Shown piece by piece: positions 6,987-14,898 of a stretch of 47,271 nt of DNA (position 1 is its first letter; the number at the start of each line of letters is the position of its first letter). This stretch comes from Klebsiella pneumoniae. Its GTDB lineage: Bacteria > Myxococcota_A > UBA796 > SXON01. Location of the stretch: NCBI GenBank assembly GCA_945861635.1, contig CAMAWH010000038.1, positions 1-47,271 of the forward strand. The letters are read 5' to 3'. The translations under genes and the position numbers were made by a program. The notes under the pieces are model-generated. The model saw only the letters and a program-made list of their open reading frames with translations. It was not told where the DNA came from and made no database searches.

Positions 6987-9335
6987 ATGTTTCGCGTCCG
7001 GTTCCTTGCCCTTCTTTTTGCTGCCGCCTGCATTTCCGCCGTTCCGCCGTCGGGTGACAAGCCGTGCACCGTCCAGACGTTCTATTTTGACAGGGATGAA
7101 GACGGCGTCGGGGTCGAATCGGCCACGGTCGCGCAGTGTGAGGCTCCGATCGGATACGTCGAGGTGGCGGGCGATTGTGACGACGCCGATCCTGCGGTGA
7201 TCGCCGCGGCGACCTGGTTCGCGGATGCCGATGGCGATGCGTTCGGAGACGCGGACGCCGCGCATGACGCTTGCGACGCGCCCGAGGGGTTCGTGGCCGA
7301 CGCCACCGATTGCGGCGACGCGCGTGCGGACGTCCATCCCGGTGCGGACGAGCACTGCGACGGCATCGATGAGGACTGCGATGGTGCCGTCGATGACGCG
7401 CCCGTGGACGGATCCACCTTCTACGCGGACGCCGATCGCGACGGGTATGGCGACTCGGGGGCGCCCGTCCAGGCGTGTAGCATTCCGGCCGACACCGCCG
7501 TCGCGAACGGGGATTGTGACGATGCGGTTGCCACCGTCAATCCGAACGCCGACGAGCACTGTGATGGCCTCGATGAGGACTGCGACGGCACCGCGGACGA
7601 CAACGCGGTCGATGAACAACCCTGGTACCTCGACCGCGACGGAGATGGCTACGGTGTGAGCGACGTCACGGACAAGACGGGGTGCGAGCAACCGGAAGGC
7701 TTCGGCCCGTACCCGGACGACTGCGATGACACCGATGCCACTGTGTTTCCCGGTGCCACCGAGGCGTGCGATGTGAACCTCGACGCGAACTGTGATGGGT
7801 CCATCGGCTACGTCGATGGCGATGGGGACGGGTTTGCGGCGTGCGTGGAGTGCGATGACGCCGATGGCGCCGTGAATCCGGCCGCGACCGAAGTGTGTAA
7901 CGGTGTGGATGACGACTGCGATTTGGTCACCGATCCCGACGCGTCGGCGGGGGCGCCGAGTTGGTATCCCGACGGGGATGCCGATGGGCACGGGGCGGGC
8001 GCGGCGGTTGCGGCGTGTGAGGAACCGGTTGGGTATGTGGCTTCGAGCGATGATTGCGACGACATCGACGGCGGCGTCTACCCCGGTGCCTCGGAGTCGT
8101 GCGACACCCTGGACACCGACTGTGACGGTGAGACGCGGGATGCCGACAGCATCGACGCCGACCTGTGGCACGCCGACACCGATGGGGACAGCTACGGCGA
8201 TGCGGCAAATACCGTTGCGGCTTGCGACGTTCCGGCCGGGTATCTCATCGACGATCAGGACTGTGATGACGCCGACGCCAGCGCGTTTCCTGGCGGCGTA
8301 GAGGTGTGTGACGGCGCGGACAACGACTGCGATGCGACCGTCGACAACGACGCAGGGGACGCCCAGACGTGGTTTCTGGACGCCGATCTCGACGGGTACG
8401 GTGACCCTTCCAGCACCGAAACGAGCTGCGCCGCCGCGCCCGGGTACGTCGCCGACGACACGGACTGCGACGACGCCGACGCGAGCGTAAGCCCGGCCGC
8501 CAGCGAGGTGTGCGGCAACGGCGTGGCAGACGACTGCGGGAGTGCGGACGCCGCGTGCATCGCCGGCTACACCACCGCCTACGGCTCGTGGATGGCGGCG
8601 ATCTCGGCGGGCACGTTTGCGATGGGCGGTGGCGCTGCGGATTCGGCCGACGCTTATATGGACCACGAGGTGACGCTGACGCATGACTTCTGGATCGGGG
8701 AAACGGAGCTGACGCAGGAAGAGTGGGCCTTGTTCACCGCCGCAACGGACACCGCACCGTCCTATTTCTCGACGTGCGGGACGGACTGCCCGGTGGAAAC
8801 GGTTTCATGGTACGACGCGGCGAAGTACTGCAACGCACTCTCCACGGCTGAGGCGCTTACGCCCTGCTATCTGGCGGACGGCACAGACATGACCGCCGCG
8901 TATGTGGCGGACCCGGCCTCCTGCCCCGGGTATCGGCTGCCGACGGAGGCGGAGTGGGAATATGCGGCGCGGGCGGATGTGGCCACCGTGTATTCGGGCT
9001 CGGACATCTCGACCGACGTGGCTTGGACCGTCGTGAACGCCAGTTCAACGACGCACGGCGCGTGTGGCCTGGCCGCGAACGCATGGGGCCTGTGCGACAT
9101 GAGCGGCAACGTGTGGGAATGGGTGAACGACCGGTACAGCGGGAGCTATGGCGGGTACGGCGATGGGAGTTCGCAGACGGATCCGCCCGGCGCGTCGTCA
9201 GGGTCCGGCCGTATCGTTCGCGGTGGCGACTGGTACGGCGTCGCGTACGTCGCGACCGTCTCCTACCGCCACTTCGACTACCCGCACGACTCCTTCTACG
9301 GCGTCGGCTTCCGCCTCGCGAGGTCGAGCCCTTGA
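6987..9335 (+). CDS. Lipoprotein with MopE-type repeats and C-terminal SUMF1 domain
   Basis: 782 residues. ATG 6987 is chosen because it starts a lipoprotein signal (hydrophobic stretch, Cys15 after AAA). Residues about 30-530 hold roughly eight repeats of the form D-x-D-x-DG-[YVF]-G ... C ... G[YF] ... DCDDxDxxVxPxAxExC-DGxDxDCDG, the MopE/thrombospondin-3-like calcium-binding pattern. The last 250 residues form a SUMF1 domain: GTFAMGGG, LTHDFWIGETELT, VSWYDAAKY, YRLPTEAEWEYAAR, AWGLCDMSGNVWEW, VRGGDW and GVGFRLA. The cysteine pair needed for formylglycine generation is absent. It is probably a surface-exposed, calcium-stabilised lipoprotein (inference). It is paralogous to the gene at 3-866. 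The repeats create a 694-codon antisense open frame that is not a gene. Confidence 0.88.
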   Translation: MFRVRFLALLFAAACISAVPPSGDKPCTVQTFYFDRDEDGVGVESATVAQCEAPIGYVEVAGDCDDADPAVIAAATWFADADGDAFGDADAAHDACDAPEGFVADATDCGDARADVHPGADEHCDGIDEDCDGAVDDAPVDGSTFYADADRDGYGDSGAPVQACSIPADTAVANGDCDDAVATVNPNADEHCDGLDEDCDGTADDNAVDEQPWYLDRDGDGYGVSDVTDKTGCEQPEGFGPYPDDCDDTDATVFPGATEACDVNLDANCDGSIGYVDGDGDGFAACVECDDADGAVNPAATEVCNGVDDDCDLVTDPDASAGAPSWYPDGDADGHGAGAAVAACEEPVGYVASSDDCDDIDGGVYPGASESCDTLDTDCDGETRDADSIDADLWHADTDGDSYGDAANTVAACDVPAGYLIDDQDCDDADASAFPGGVEVCDGADNDCDATVDNDAGDAQTWFLDADLDGYGDPSSTETSCAAAPGYVADDTDCDDADASVSPAASEVCGNGVADDCGSADAACIAGYTTAYGSWMAAISAGTFAMGGGAADSADAYMDHEVTLTHDFWIGETELTQEEWALFTAATDTAPSYFSTCGTDCPVETVSWYDAAKYCNALSTAEALTPCYLADGTDMTAAYVADPASCPGYRLPTEAEWEYAARADVATVYSGSDISTDVAWTVVNASSTTHGACGLAANAWGLCDMSGNVWEWVNDRYSGSYGGYGDGSSQTDPPGASSGSGRIVRGGDWYGVAYVATVSYRHFDYPHDSFYGVGFRLARSSP

Positions 9336-9353
9336 CCCGCCTGGGCGCCGTGC

Positions 9354-10040
9354 CTACTCCCCCACCACCGCCGGCCCCAGCACCGCCCCCGGCAAAACCG
9401 GTGTCGGCTCGCACGAACACGCCGGGTCGGGTGACCAGCACGCCTCTCCCCCTGTCACCAGCACGATCGCGTCGTCGGCGCGCGCTTTCTGCGGGCACAC
9501 CCAACCGTCCCCGGTGGCGAGCACGGCCACCGGCACGACGCGATCCCCCTTGGCCGCGAGCGGCTCGCCGCCAAAACCTTGATCCAACGCGGCAGGGACG
9601 ATCGGGCACGCGCCCAGCGTCGGCCGGACAAATGCCACTTCCCACGTGCTTGCTTCCAGGAAGGATGCGCGCTGGTTCTCGGCGTCCGAAAACAGGGTGT
9701 CCAGCCTCAACGCCCACAGGGAATCGACCAGGGGTGCGGTCGTCGGCGCATTGCGAATCTGGCGGGTACGCTCGGATTGCGCGACCGCGGCCTGCGCCGC
9801 CTCTCTCCACGCGGCGCCAAACCGCTCGATCCGCCAGCCCAATTCGAGTCGGGCGGTGTCGGCGCAAGCGTCGCCCGCTGTGCCGCGGCGGGTCCACGCG
9901 ATCTGCAGGCGGGCGGTTGCGGCCCCCGTGGCGCGTGCCTCCGAGAGTAATATTTCAAGGCGTGCTTCTGCGATTTTCAGCTCGGGCGCGCCCGGGGCGA
10001 GGTCGGCGGGGGTGAGGCCGAGCAGGAGGGCCACGAGCAT
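9354..10040 (-). CDS. Secreted Cys-containing protein of unknown function, last gene of ABC operon
   Basis: A 228-residue protein with a short N-terminal hydrophobic stretch (MLVALLLGLTPADLA) suggesting export. It then has a helical middle region with a YES-like pattern (LKIAEARLEILLSEARATG, later REAAQAAVAQSERTRQI) and a C-terminal part with six or more cysteines (GACPIVP, WVCPQKA, EACWS, ACSCEP), probably disulfide-bonded. No family is recognised. The start is ATG 10040, which overlaps the ABC ATPase stop (TGATG). It is thus the promoter-distal gene of the minus-strand operon 12617-9354, and a role as an accessory or substrate of the exporter is an inference from context only. Confidence 0.7.
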   Translation of the reverse strand: MLVALLLGLTPADLAPGAPELKIAEARLEILLSEARATGAATARLQIAWTRRGTAGDACADTARLELGWRIERFGAAWREAAQAAVAQSERTRQIRNAPTTAPLVDSLWALRLDTLFSDAENQRASFLEASTWEVAFVRPTLGACPIVPAALDQGFGGEPLAAKGDRVVPVAVLATGDGWVCPQKARADDAIVLVTGGEACWSPDPACSCEPTPVLPGAVLGPAVVGE

Positions 10041-10939
10041 CACGCGGCCCCATCCGCGTCGGCGAGAAAACGCCGCTCCAACGACTGCCCTTGGCGAACT
10101 TCCGCAATTCTCGCACCCTCGTCGAGCAGTTGCCGCAGGAGCGCGCTTGTGGCGTCCTCGATGGCGCGAGGGTCGTCGGCGGGCAACGTGAGCGTCACCA
10201 TGGCGGCCCGCCCGGCGGGAAACGGGGGAGCGAGGCGCACGCTGACTTCCCGGTCCCGCCCGGTCACCGTCGTAAGGAGACCGCTGCGCGTACAGTGGCC
10301 TTTGTCGATGAACACGACGTGATCGCAGATGCTTTCCAACTCGGCGAGGTTGTGGGAACTGATGAGAACGGAGCGGCTGCCACGTGTCGCGGCGATGCAA
10401 TCGCGCAGGTGGAGCGCTTGCGCGGGGTCGAGGCCGCTTGTCGGCTCGTCGAGGAGCACGAGCTCCGGGGAGCCGAGCAGCGCCGACGCCACGGTGACGC
10501 GCCGGCGCATCCCGTGGGAGAGCGTCACGACGCGGGTATCGGCACGGTCGGTGAGTTGGACGGTGGCGAGGACGTGGTCCGTTGCACGGCGAGCGTCTTC
10601 CCGCCCCAGTCCTTGCAGCCGCGCCCAGATCGTCAGCAGTTGACGTGGCGTCGAGGCCGGTGGCAGCTCCGCGTCCTGGGGCAGGATGCCGACGCGGCCG
10701 CGGTGCCGAATGGGGTCGAAGGCGCCGAGCCCGAGCACGTCCACCGATCCGCTGTCGGCATGGAGGTATCCGGCAAGGATGGACATCACGGTCGTCTTTC
10801 CGGCCCCGTTCGGTCCGATCAGGCCGCAGATCGACCCGGACGGCACCGCAAACGAGAGGTCGGCCAGTGCGTCGCGACGGCCAAACCGCTTGCAAAGTCG
10901 CGTCACGGAAAGCGCCGCACTGCCTTGGTCGGCGCTCAC
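10040..10939 (-). CDS. ABC transporter ATP-binding protein
   Basis: 299 residues of a typical ABC-2 exporter ATPase. Visible motifs are Walker A GPNGAGKTT, the Q-loop in VGILPQDAELP, signature VVTLSHGMRRR (a variant of LSGGQ), Walker B ELVLLDEPTSGLD, and the H-switch ISSHN. A C-terminal domain of about 80 residues follows, as in DrrA/CcmA-like ATPases. The start is GTG 10939, which overlaps the permease stop as GTGA. It lies between the permease and a secreted protein in one overlapping operon and energises that permease at the inner membrane. The substrate is unknown. Confidence 0.92.
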   Translation of the reverse strand: MSADQGSAALSVTRLCKRFGRRDALADLSFAVPSGSICGLIGPNGAGKTTVMSILAGYLHADSGSVDVLGLGAFDPIRHRGRVGILPQDAELPPASTPRQLLTIWARLQGLGREDARRATDHVLATVQLTDRADTRVVTLSHGMRRRVTVASALLGSPELVLLDEPTSGLDPAQALHLRDCIAATRGSRSVLISSHNLAELESICDHVVFIDKGHCTRSGLLTTVTGRDREVSVRLAPPFPAGRAAMVTLTLPADDPRAIEDATSALLRQLLDEGARIAEVRQGQSLERRFLADADGAA

Positions 10940-11844
10940 AGGTCCCTCGTGCCGAAGCGGAGGTGGCCGATGGCGTAGTACGCAACGGCAAGGATCACGC
11001 AGCGACCGACCGCGCCTGTGAGCACGCTCCCATCGAGTGACCAGAGGTCTTGCCACGCTGTCGACGCGAAGAACAGCCGCGCGATGTCGGCGATACGCCC
11101 CATCGTCGTCGGTCCGGCGTAGTCGTCGAGGATTGCTGCGCCGATGTGCATCGCGATGTAGGCGGCCGCGGCGACCGCGCGTGCGCCGTTGGGAGAGGGG
11201 ATGAGACCCGAGATCGCCAGCCCCAACCCCGCGAAAGGGAGGGAATACGCACACGCGAGCAGCGTATGGCGAGTGAGCGCCGCGAGCATCGCCACGGGCG
11301 GCTGTTGCACCATCAGCGTCATGCCCATGCCCATGGACAGCGCAATCCCCAGTCCGGCCGCGACGCACGCGAGAAGGACTTGACCCGCCAACTTCCCCAG
11401 TCCAATCTCCAATCTGCCCGTTCGACACAGCAAGTAGCGAATCGAACGCGAGCGGACTTCCGACGCTACCGACGCCGCGGCGGAAAATAGCATCAGCAGC
11501 GGCAGGAAGACCATAGCGAGTCCGCCCGCCCACAGTGCGAGGAGCGGTTCGGAAAACAGCGCCTTTGCCGCCTCGTTGGTCCCGACGAACGGGCCGAGTA
11601 CCTTCAACACTTCTCCGCTGGCGAGCACCTGAGCGAGCATCGCGCCGGGCCGTTCCGTTGCCGGGACCATCATCTGCTCGGCCACAGACGCCTCCAGTTC
11701 CTGAAGGATGCGGATGAACACGTAGTTTCCGGATCCGATGGCGCCGAGGTAGGCCAAAAGGATCAACTGCAGGAGCCGCGTGCGGGTGGCCTCGCCGAGT
11801 TCGTAGGCGGCGACGTGCCAGGTATCGACCGCGAACCGCCTCAT
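10936..11844 (-). CDS. ABC-2 type transporter permease
   Basis: 302 residues with about six membrane helices. A first helix (ILLAYLGAIGSG) is followed by a long extracytoplasmic loop, then LWAGGLAMVFLPLLMLFSAAASVASEVRSRSIRYLLCRTGR, the classic ABC-2 coupling region, and four further helices. The long loop after helix 1 is typical of ABC-2 (NatB/CcmB-like) exporters. ATG 11844 overlaps the upstream stop as ATGA, and its own stop overlaps the ATPase start, so it is tightly coupled on both sides. The partner ATPase is the gene at 10040-10939. Confidence 0.88.
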   Translation of the reverse strand: MRRFAVDTWHVAAYELGEATRTRLLQLILLAYLGAIGSGNYVFIRILQELEASVAEQMMVPATERPGAMLAQVLASGEVLKVLGPFVGTNEAAKALFSEPLLALWAGGLAMVFLPLLMLFSAAASVASEVRSRSIRYLLCRTGRLEIGLGKLAGQVLLACVAAGLGIALSMGMGMTLMVQQPPVAMLAALTRHTLLACAYSLPFAGLGLAISGLIPSPNGARAVAAAAYIAMHIGAAILDDYAGPTTMGRIADIARLFFASTAWQDLWSLDGSVLTGAVGRCVILAVAYYAIGHLRFGTRDL

Positions 11845-12617
11845 TCTTCTGGCATTTCCATGCCGTCGAGGCGGGCGAGCGCCGCCAAGGTGTCGCCGCT
11901 GATGTACGAGAACGGGTCGACGGCCTCATCGTCGATGGCCTCGTAGACCTCCGCCGGGAGCGCCTTTCGCACGGCGTCGTCCGCCGCGATGACGACATCC
12001 AAACTACCAGCGGCCAGATCCATCATCTCGCGCCGATCAATGTCACCACCGGACACAGCGCGGTCCACGAAACGGTCCACTTCCGTCTTGAGCTGGGCGT
12101 TCATGGCCGCCATGGCCGCGTCGACGGCGGACATCTGATCTTCCGACAGATCGCCCTGTTCCACGAGAGCGGCGCGCGCCTGCGCGCGCCGCGCGTCCAG
12201 GGCAGCACCGGCCATCTCCGCAGCTTCGGCAGCATTTTCCGGGCCAGCGGGTTTGGCGCCGGGCTGCGTTTCGTCGTCCCCGGTGTGAATGCGCAGGCCG
12301 TTTTCGTCGGCATCGGGCGTGGGCGGAGCGTCGTCGTTCCCGGGAGGCGGCGGTTTGGTGTTCGCGGAGTCCCTGACCCTTGTTTCGGCACGCAAAAGCT
12401 CGCGAATTCCCGCTGCGGCCCCACCGCGTCCGCACTTTGCCTGACTCGCCTTCAGCGCGTCGAGCTCCGCCTGCATGGACAGCAACTCTCCCCGGGGTTG
12501 CCACGCCCCGACGATGAGCCCGACCACGAGCGCCGCAACACCAGCAAGGAAGGGTTTCACGCTTTCGGGGGTATGCCGAATGTAGAAAAAAGTCGAGCGA
12601 GGTCTTGACGCGTCCAT
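11841..12617 (-). CDS. Membrane-anchored periplasmic helical protein, first gene of ABC operon
   Basis: 258 residues from ATG 12617 (ATG 12671 and GTG 12563 are alternatives). A single membrane helix near the N-terminus (PFLAGVAALVVGLIVGAW) is followed by a short coiled coil, a Pro/Asp-rich low-complexity linker of about 60 residues, and an Ala-rich helical domain. That domain contains DLSEDQMSAVDAAM, an LTxxQ-like turn similar to those in the gene trio at 1713-3204. It heads a four-gene overlapping operon with an ABC-2 permease, an ATPase and a secreted Cys-rich protein. It is probably a periplasmic adaptor or sensor for that exporter (inference from context). The M23 peptidase gene is divergent with almost no intergenic space. 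Confidence 0.7.
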   Translation of the reverse strand: MDASRPRSTFFYIRHTPESVKPFLAGVAALVVGLIVGAWQPRGELLSMQAELDALKASQAKCGRGGAAAGIRELLRAETRVRDSANTKPPPPGNDDAPPTPDADENGLRIHTGDDETQPGAKPAGPENAAEAAEMAGAALDARRAQARAALVEQGDLSEDQMSAVDAAMAAMNAQLKTEVDRFVDRAVSGGDIDRREMMDLAAGSLDVVIAADDAVRKALPAEVYEAIDDEAVDPFSYISGDTLAALARLDGMEMPEE

Positions 12618-12663
12618 ACCTATCGTGAGAACGTGTCCGAACCTCCTCGCTGCCCCCCCCGGG

Positions 12664-13752
12664 ATGCTCATGCTGCCAGACTCTCTCCGCTACCCCCCCG
12701 ACGGCAAACCATGGCTCCTTTTTGGGCTCATGGGCATGTCGCTTGTCCTCAACGTCGCGCTTGCTGTCCGCCTCGGCGGTTCGGATGCGCCCGCAGCCAC
12801 CGACGCACCGCTCGGTGAAAGCGGCGTCGCTGCCTTCGTGTCGGATGCGGTGCCCGGAGCACCCGTGCAGGTCGTGGGTGACGACACGACGGTGTCGAAC
12901 GCCGCCGTGCCTCCGGAAGACGTCGCACCGCTCCCCGAGCCCACGGGCGTGGTCCAGGTGGGCGGAAGACACGTATTTTCCGCCGCCGTGCACTCCTCTC
13001 TCTCTGCGACCTTTCAGAGCGCGCCGACGGAGAACGCCGCGGCGCTTTCCGCCGTGTACTCGCGGCTGTTTGTCTGGGATCTCGACCTCCGGCGCGACCT
13101 GCACCGTGGCGACATCGTGCACGTATTGTATGAGGAACCGGCGTCGTCCGAGCCGCTCGTCCTCGCCGCGCGTCTCGTCTCTCAACCCGGCACGGGCGCG
13201 GAGAAGACCTACGCCGCGTTCCGGTACAAGTCCCCGGGTGACCGGTTCGACTCCTACTGGGCCGCTGACGGCAGCGAGGTGCCGATGCGCCTCATCGACG
13301 GGCCGCTCGCCGACTTCGAACAGATCACCAGCCGTTTGAAGGACCGTCCGAGCCACGAAGGCATGGACTTCAAGACGCCGATTGGCACGCCGATCGTCGC
13401 CCCGCGCGCCGGCGTCGTGACCCGCGCGAACTGGAATCACGCGGCCAACGGCAATTGCCTCGAACTTCGCTACTCCGATGGCGTGATCGCCAAGTTCCTC
13501 CACCTCAACGAGAATGAGGTCAAGGAAGGCGAGCGTGTTTCCGGTGGCACGGAAATCGCAAAGTCAGGAAACACCGGCCACTCTACCGGCCCGCACCTGC
13601 ACTACCAGTTGGAGCGCGGCGGTCGCGTCCTCGACCCCGTGGACTACCACGGCACGCTGCGTCGAACGTTGCCACCCGAGGCGATGCCGGAGTTCACGGC
13701 GAAGATGGGCGAGTTGGCCGCGCAGTTGGACGCGCAGTTGGCCTCGAACTAA
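12664..13752 (+). CDS. Membrane-anchored M23 family metallopeptidase
   Basis: 362 residues from ATG 12664 (GTG 12625 is an alternative). An N-terminal membrane helix (WLLFGLMGMSLVLNVALAV) anchors a periplasmic protein with a linker, a helical/beta middle region and a C-terminal LytM/M23 domain. The zinc ligands are complete: H231 and D235 in SHEGMDF and H313 in HLHY, with H311 alongside; GNTGHSTGPHLHYQLERGG is textbook. The middle region (DLRRDLHRGDIVHVLYEE) resembles the opacity-associated/SH3-like domain of MepM-type endopeptidases. It likely cleaves peptide cross-links in peptidoglycan. It is divergent from the ABC operon and followed at 9 nt by an SGNH hydrolase. Confidence 0.92.
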   Translation: MLMLPDSLRYPPDGKPWLLFGLMGMSLVLNVALAVRLGGSDAPAATDAPLGESGVAAFVSDAVPGAPVQVVGDDTTVSNAAVPPEDVAPLPEPTGVVQVGGRHVFSAAVHSSLSATFQSAPTENAAALSAVYSRLFVWDLDLRRDLHRGDIVHVLYEEPASSEPLVLAARLVSQPGTGAEKTYAAFRYKSPGDRFDSYWAADGSEVPMRLIDGPLADFEQITSRLKDRPSHEGMDFKTPIGTPIVAPRAGVVTRANWNHAANGNCLELRYSDGVIAKFLHLNENEVKEGERVSGGTEIAKSGNTGHSTGPHLHYQLERGGRVLDPVDYHGTLRRTLPPEAMPEFTAKMGELAAQLDAQLASN

Positions 13753-13761
13753 GCCGCTGGG

Positions 13762-14835
13762 GTGAGCGCGGTATCCCCGGGTCGATCTCGCGTCGGCAAG
13801 GCCGTTCGTGGTGCGATTGCGGCGGTGGTGCTGCTGGCTGCGGCAGAAGGGTTTCTGCGTCTCGCCGTCGTGAAGGAGGATCTGCTTTTCACCTGGGAGC
13901 GGCCCTCCGGAATGGCCGCCGTCGAAGGCTCCGGCGCCATCGGCACGCGCGCGAATCAGCAGGGAGAGGCCATGGACGGGCCGACCAAGTGGTCGTATGC
14001 CAGCACGGACGATGGCTTTCGGGAGACGCTGCCGGTGGCGAGGGAAAAGGCGAAGGGCAGCGTTCGACTGGTCACGCTGGGCGACTCGTGGATATTCGGG
14101 TTTTCCGTGGACCAACGCTGGACGTTTGACGCGCAGCTCGCGCAACTGCTTGGCACGAAGATCGGGTGGACGGTAGACGTGGTGAACGCCGGCTGCTTCG
14201 GCTGCAGCGCCTTCGACATGTACGCGAAGTGGGTGCAGGTGCGGGATGTTTTGGAGGTGGACGGCGTCGTGATCGGCTTGCCCCACAACGAAAATCACCA
14301 GGCATCTGCACGCCAGGCGCGCGCGCAGTTCCTGCACGACGCCGGGTCGGTGATGACGCCACGAGATGTGCGCCTGTACCTCCTGCTCCGGCGCGGGATG
14401 TACCGGTTGCGCGCGCCCGCGGTTGCCGACAACGTGCTCGATGCGGCAGACACCGCCTCGATCCGCGACATCCAACGCATCGTGAGTGAGGCGCGCGCGC
14501 GCGGCATGAAGGTATGGTTCGTCGGGTGGCCGCCGACGTGGTGGCGGAATCAGCCGACGACCGGGGTGCTGGACGCCGAATTTGCGCTCGACTCGCTGCG
14601 GCGCTCGTCGATCACGGCGCGGTGGGTTGCCGGGATGGAGGAGGTCTCTGTGGCGCAAGGGTGGCTTGCGATGGCGCAGCGAAGCTGCTGGGGTTGGGAA
14701 GATCTCGCGCACCCAAGCGGTGCGGGTCAGGGCGCGATGGCGGCGCTCATGGTCGAGGTGATCACAACCAATCACACCCGCTTTGCTGCCCAACCCAGCT
14801 GCGACGCGAATGCGGCACCCGGACCGGGGAAGTAG
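13762..14835 (+). CDS. SGNH/GDSL hydrolase-like protein, membrane anchored
   Basis: 357 residues from GTG 13762. An N-terminal hydrophobic helix (about 16-35) is followed by a periplasmic SGNH domain. The block I nucleophile motif VTLGDSWIFGF has S109, and the catalytic pair D314/H317 is in DLAHPSGAGQ, so the Ser-His-Asp set is present. This layout (signal anchor, GDSW, long insert, DxxHP) is typical of SGNH proteins that hydrolyse or transfer acetyl groups on surface polysaccharides or peptidoglycan. It lies 9 nt after the M23 peptidase and may act on the same cell-wall material (inference). The substrate is unknown. Confidence 0.8.
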   Translation: MSAVSPGRSRVGKAVRGAIAAVVLLAAAEGFLRLAVVKEDLLFTWERPSGMAAVEGSGAIGTRANQQGEAMDGPTKWSYASTDDGFRETLPVAREKAKGSVRLVTLGDSWIFGFSVDQRWTFDAQLAQLLGTKIGWTVDVVNAGCFGCSAFDMYAKWVQVRDVLEVDGVVIGLPHNENHQASARQARAQFLHDAGSVMTPRDVRLYLLLRRGMYRLRAPAVADNVLDAADTASIRDIQRIVSEARARGMKVWFVGWPPTWWRNQPTTGVLDAEFALDSLRRSSITARWVAGMEEVSVAQGWLAMAQRSCWGWEDLAHPSGAGQGAMAALMVEVITTNHTRFAAQPSCDANAAPGPGK

Positions 14836-14898
14836 CGCCCCAGCAGAACGGACCAACGCCGAGTATTCCTTGGCACGGCGCATGCACTACGTTCCCGT

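Noticed and set aside
6600..8684. 694-codon open frame on the minus strand
   Set aside because: It is antisense to the MopE repeats; their regular codon pattern removes stops from the opposite strand. The translation has no family motifs, while the plus strand has clear repeats and a SUMF1 domain.
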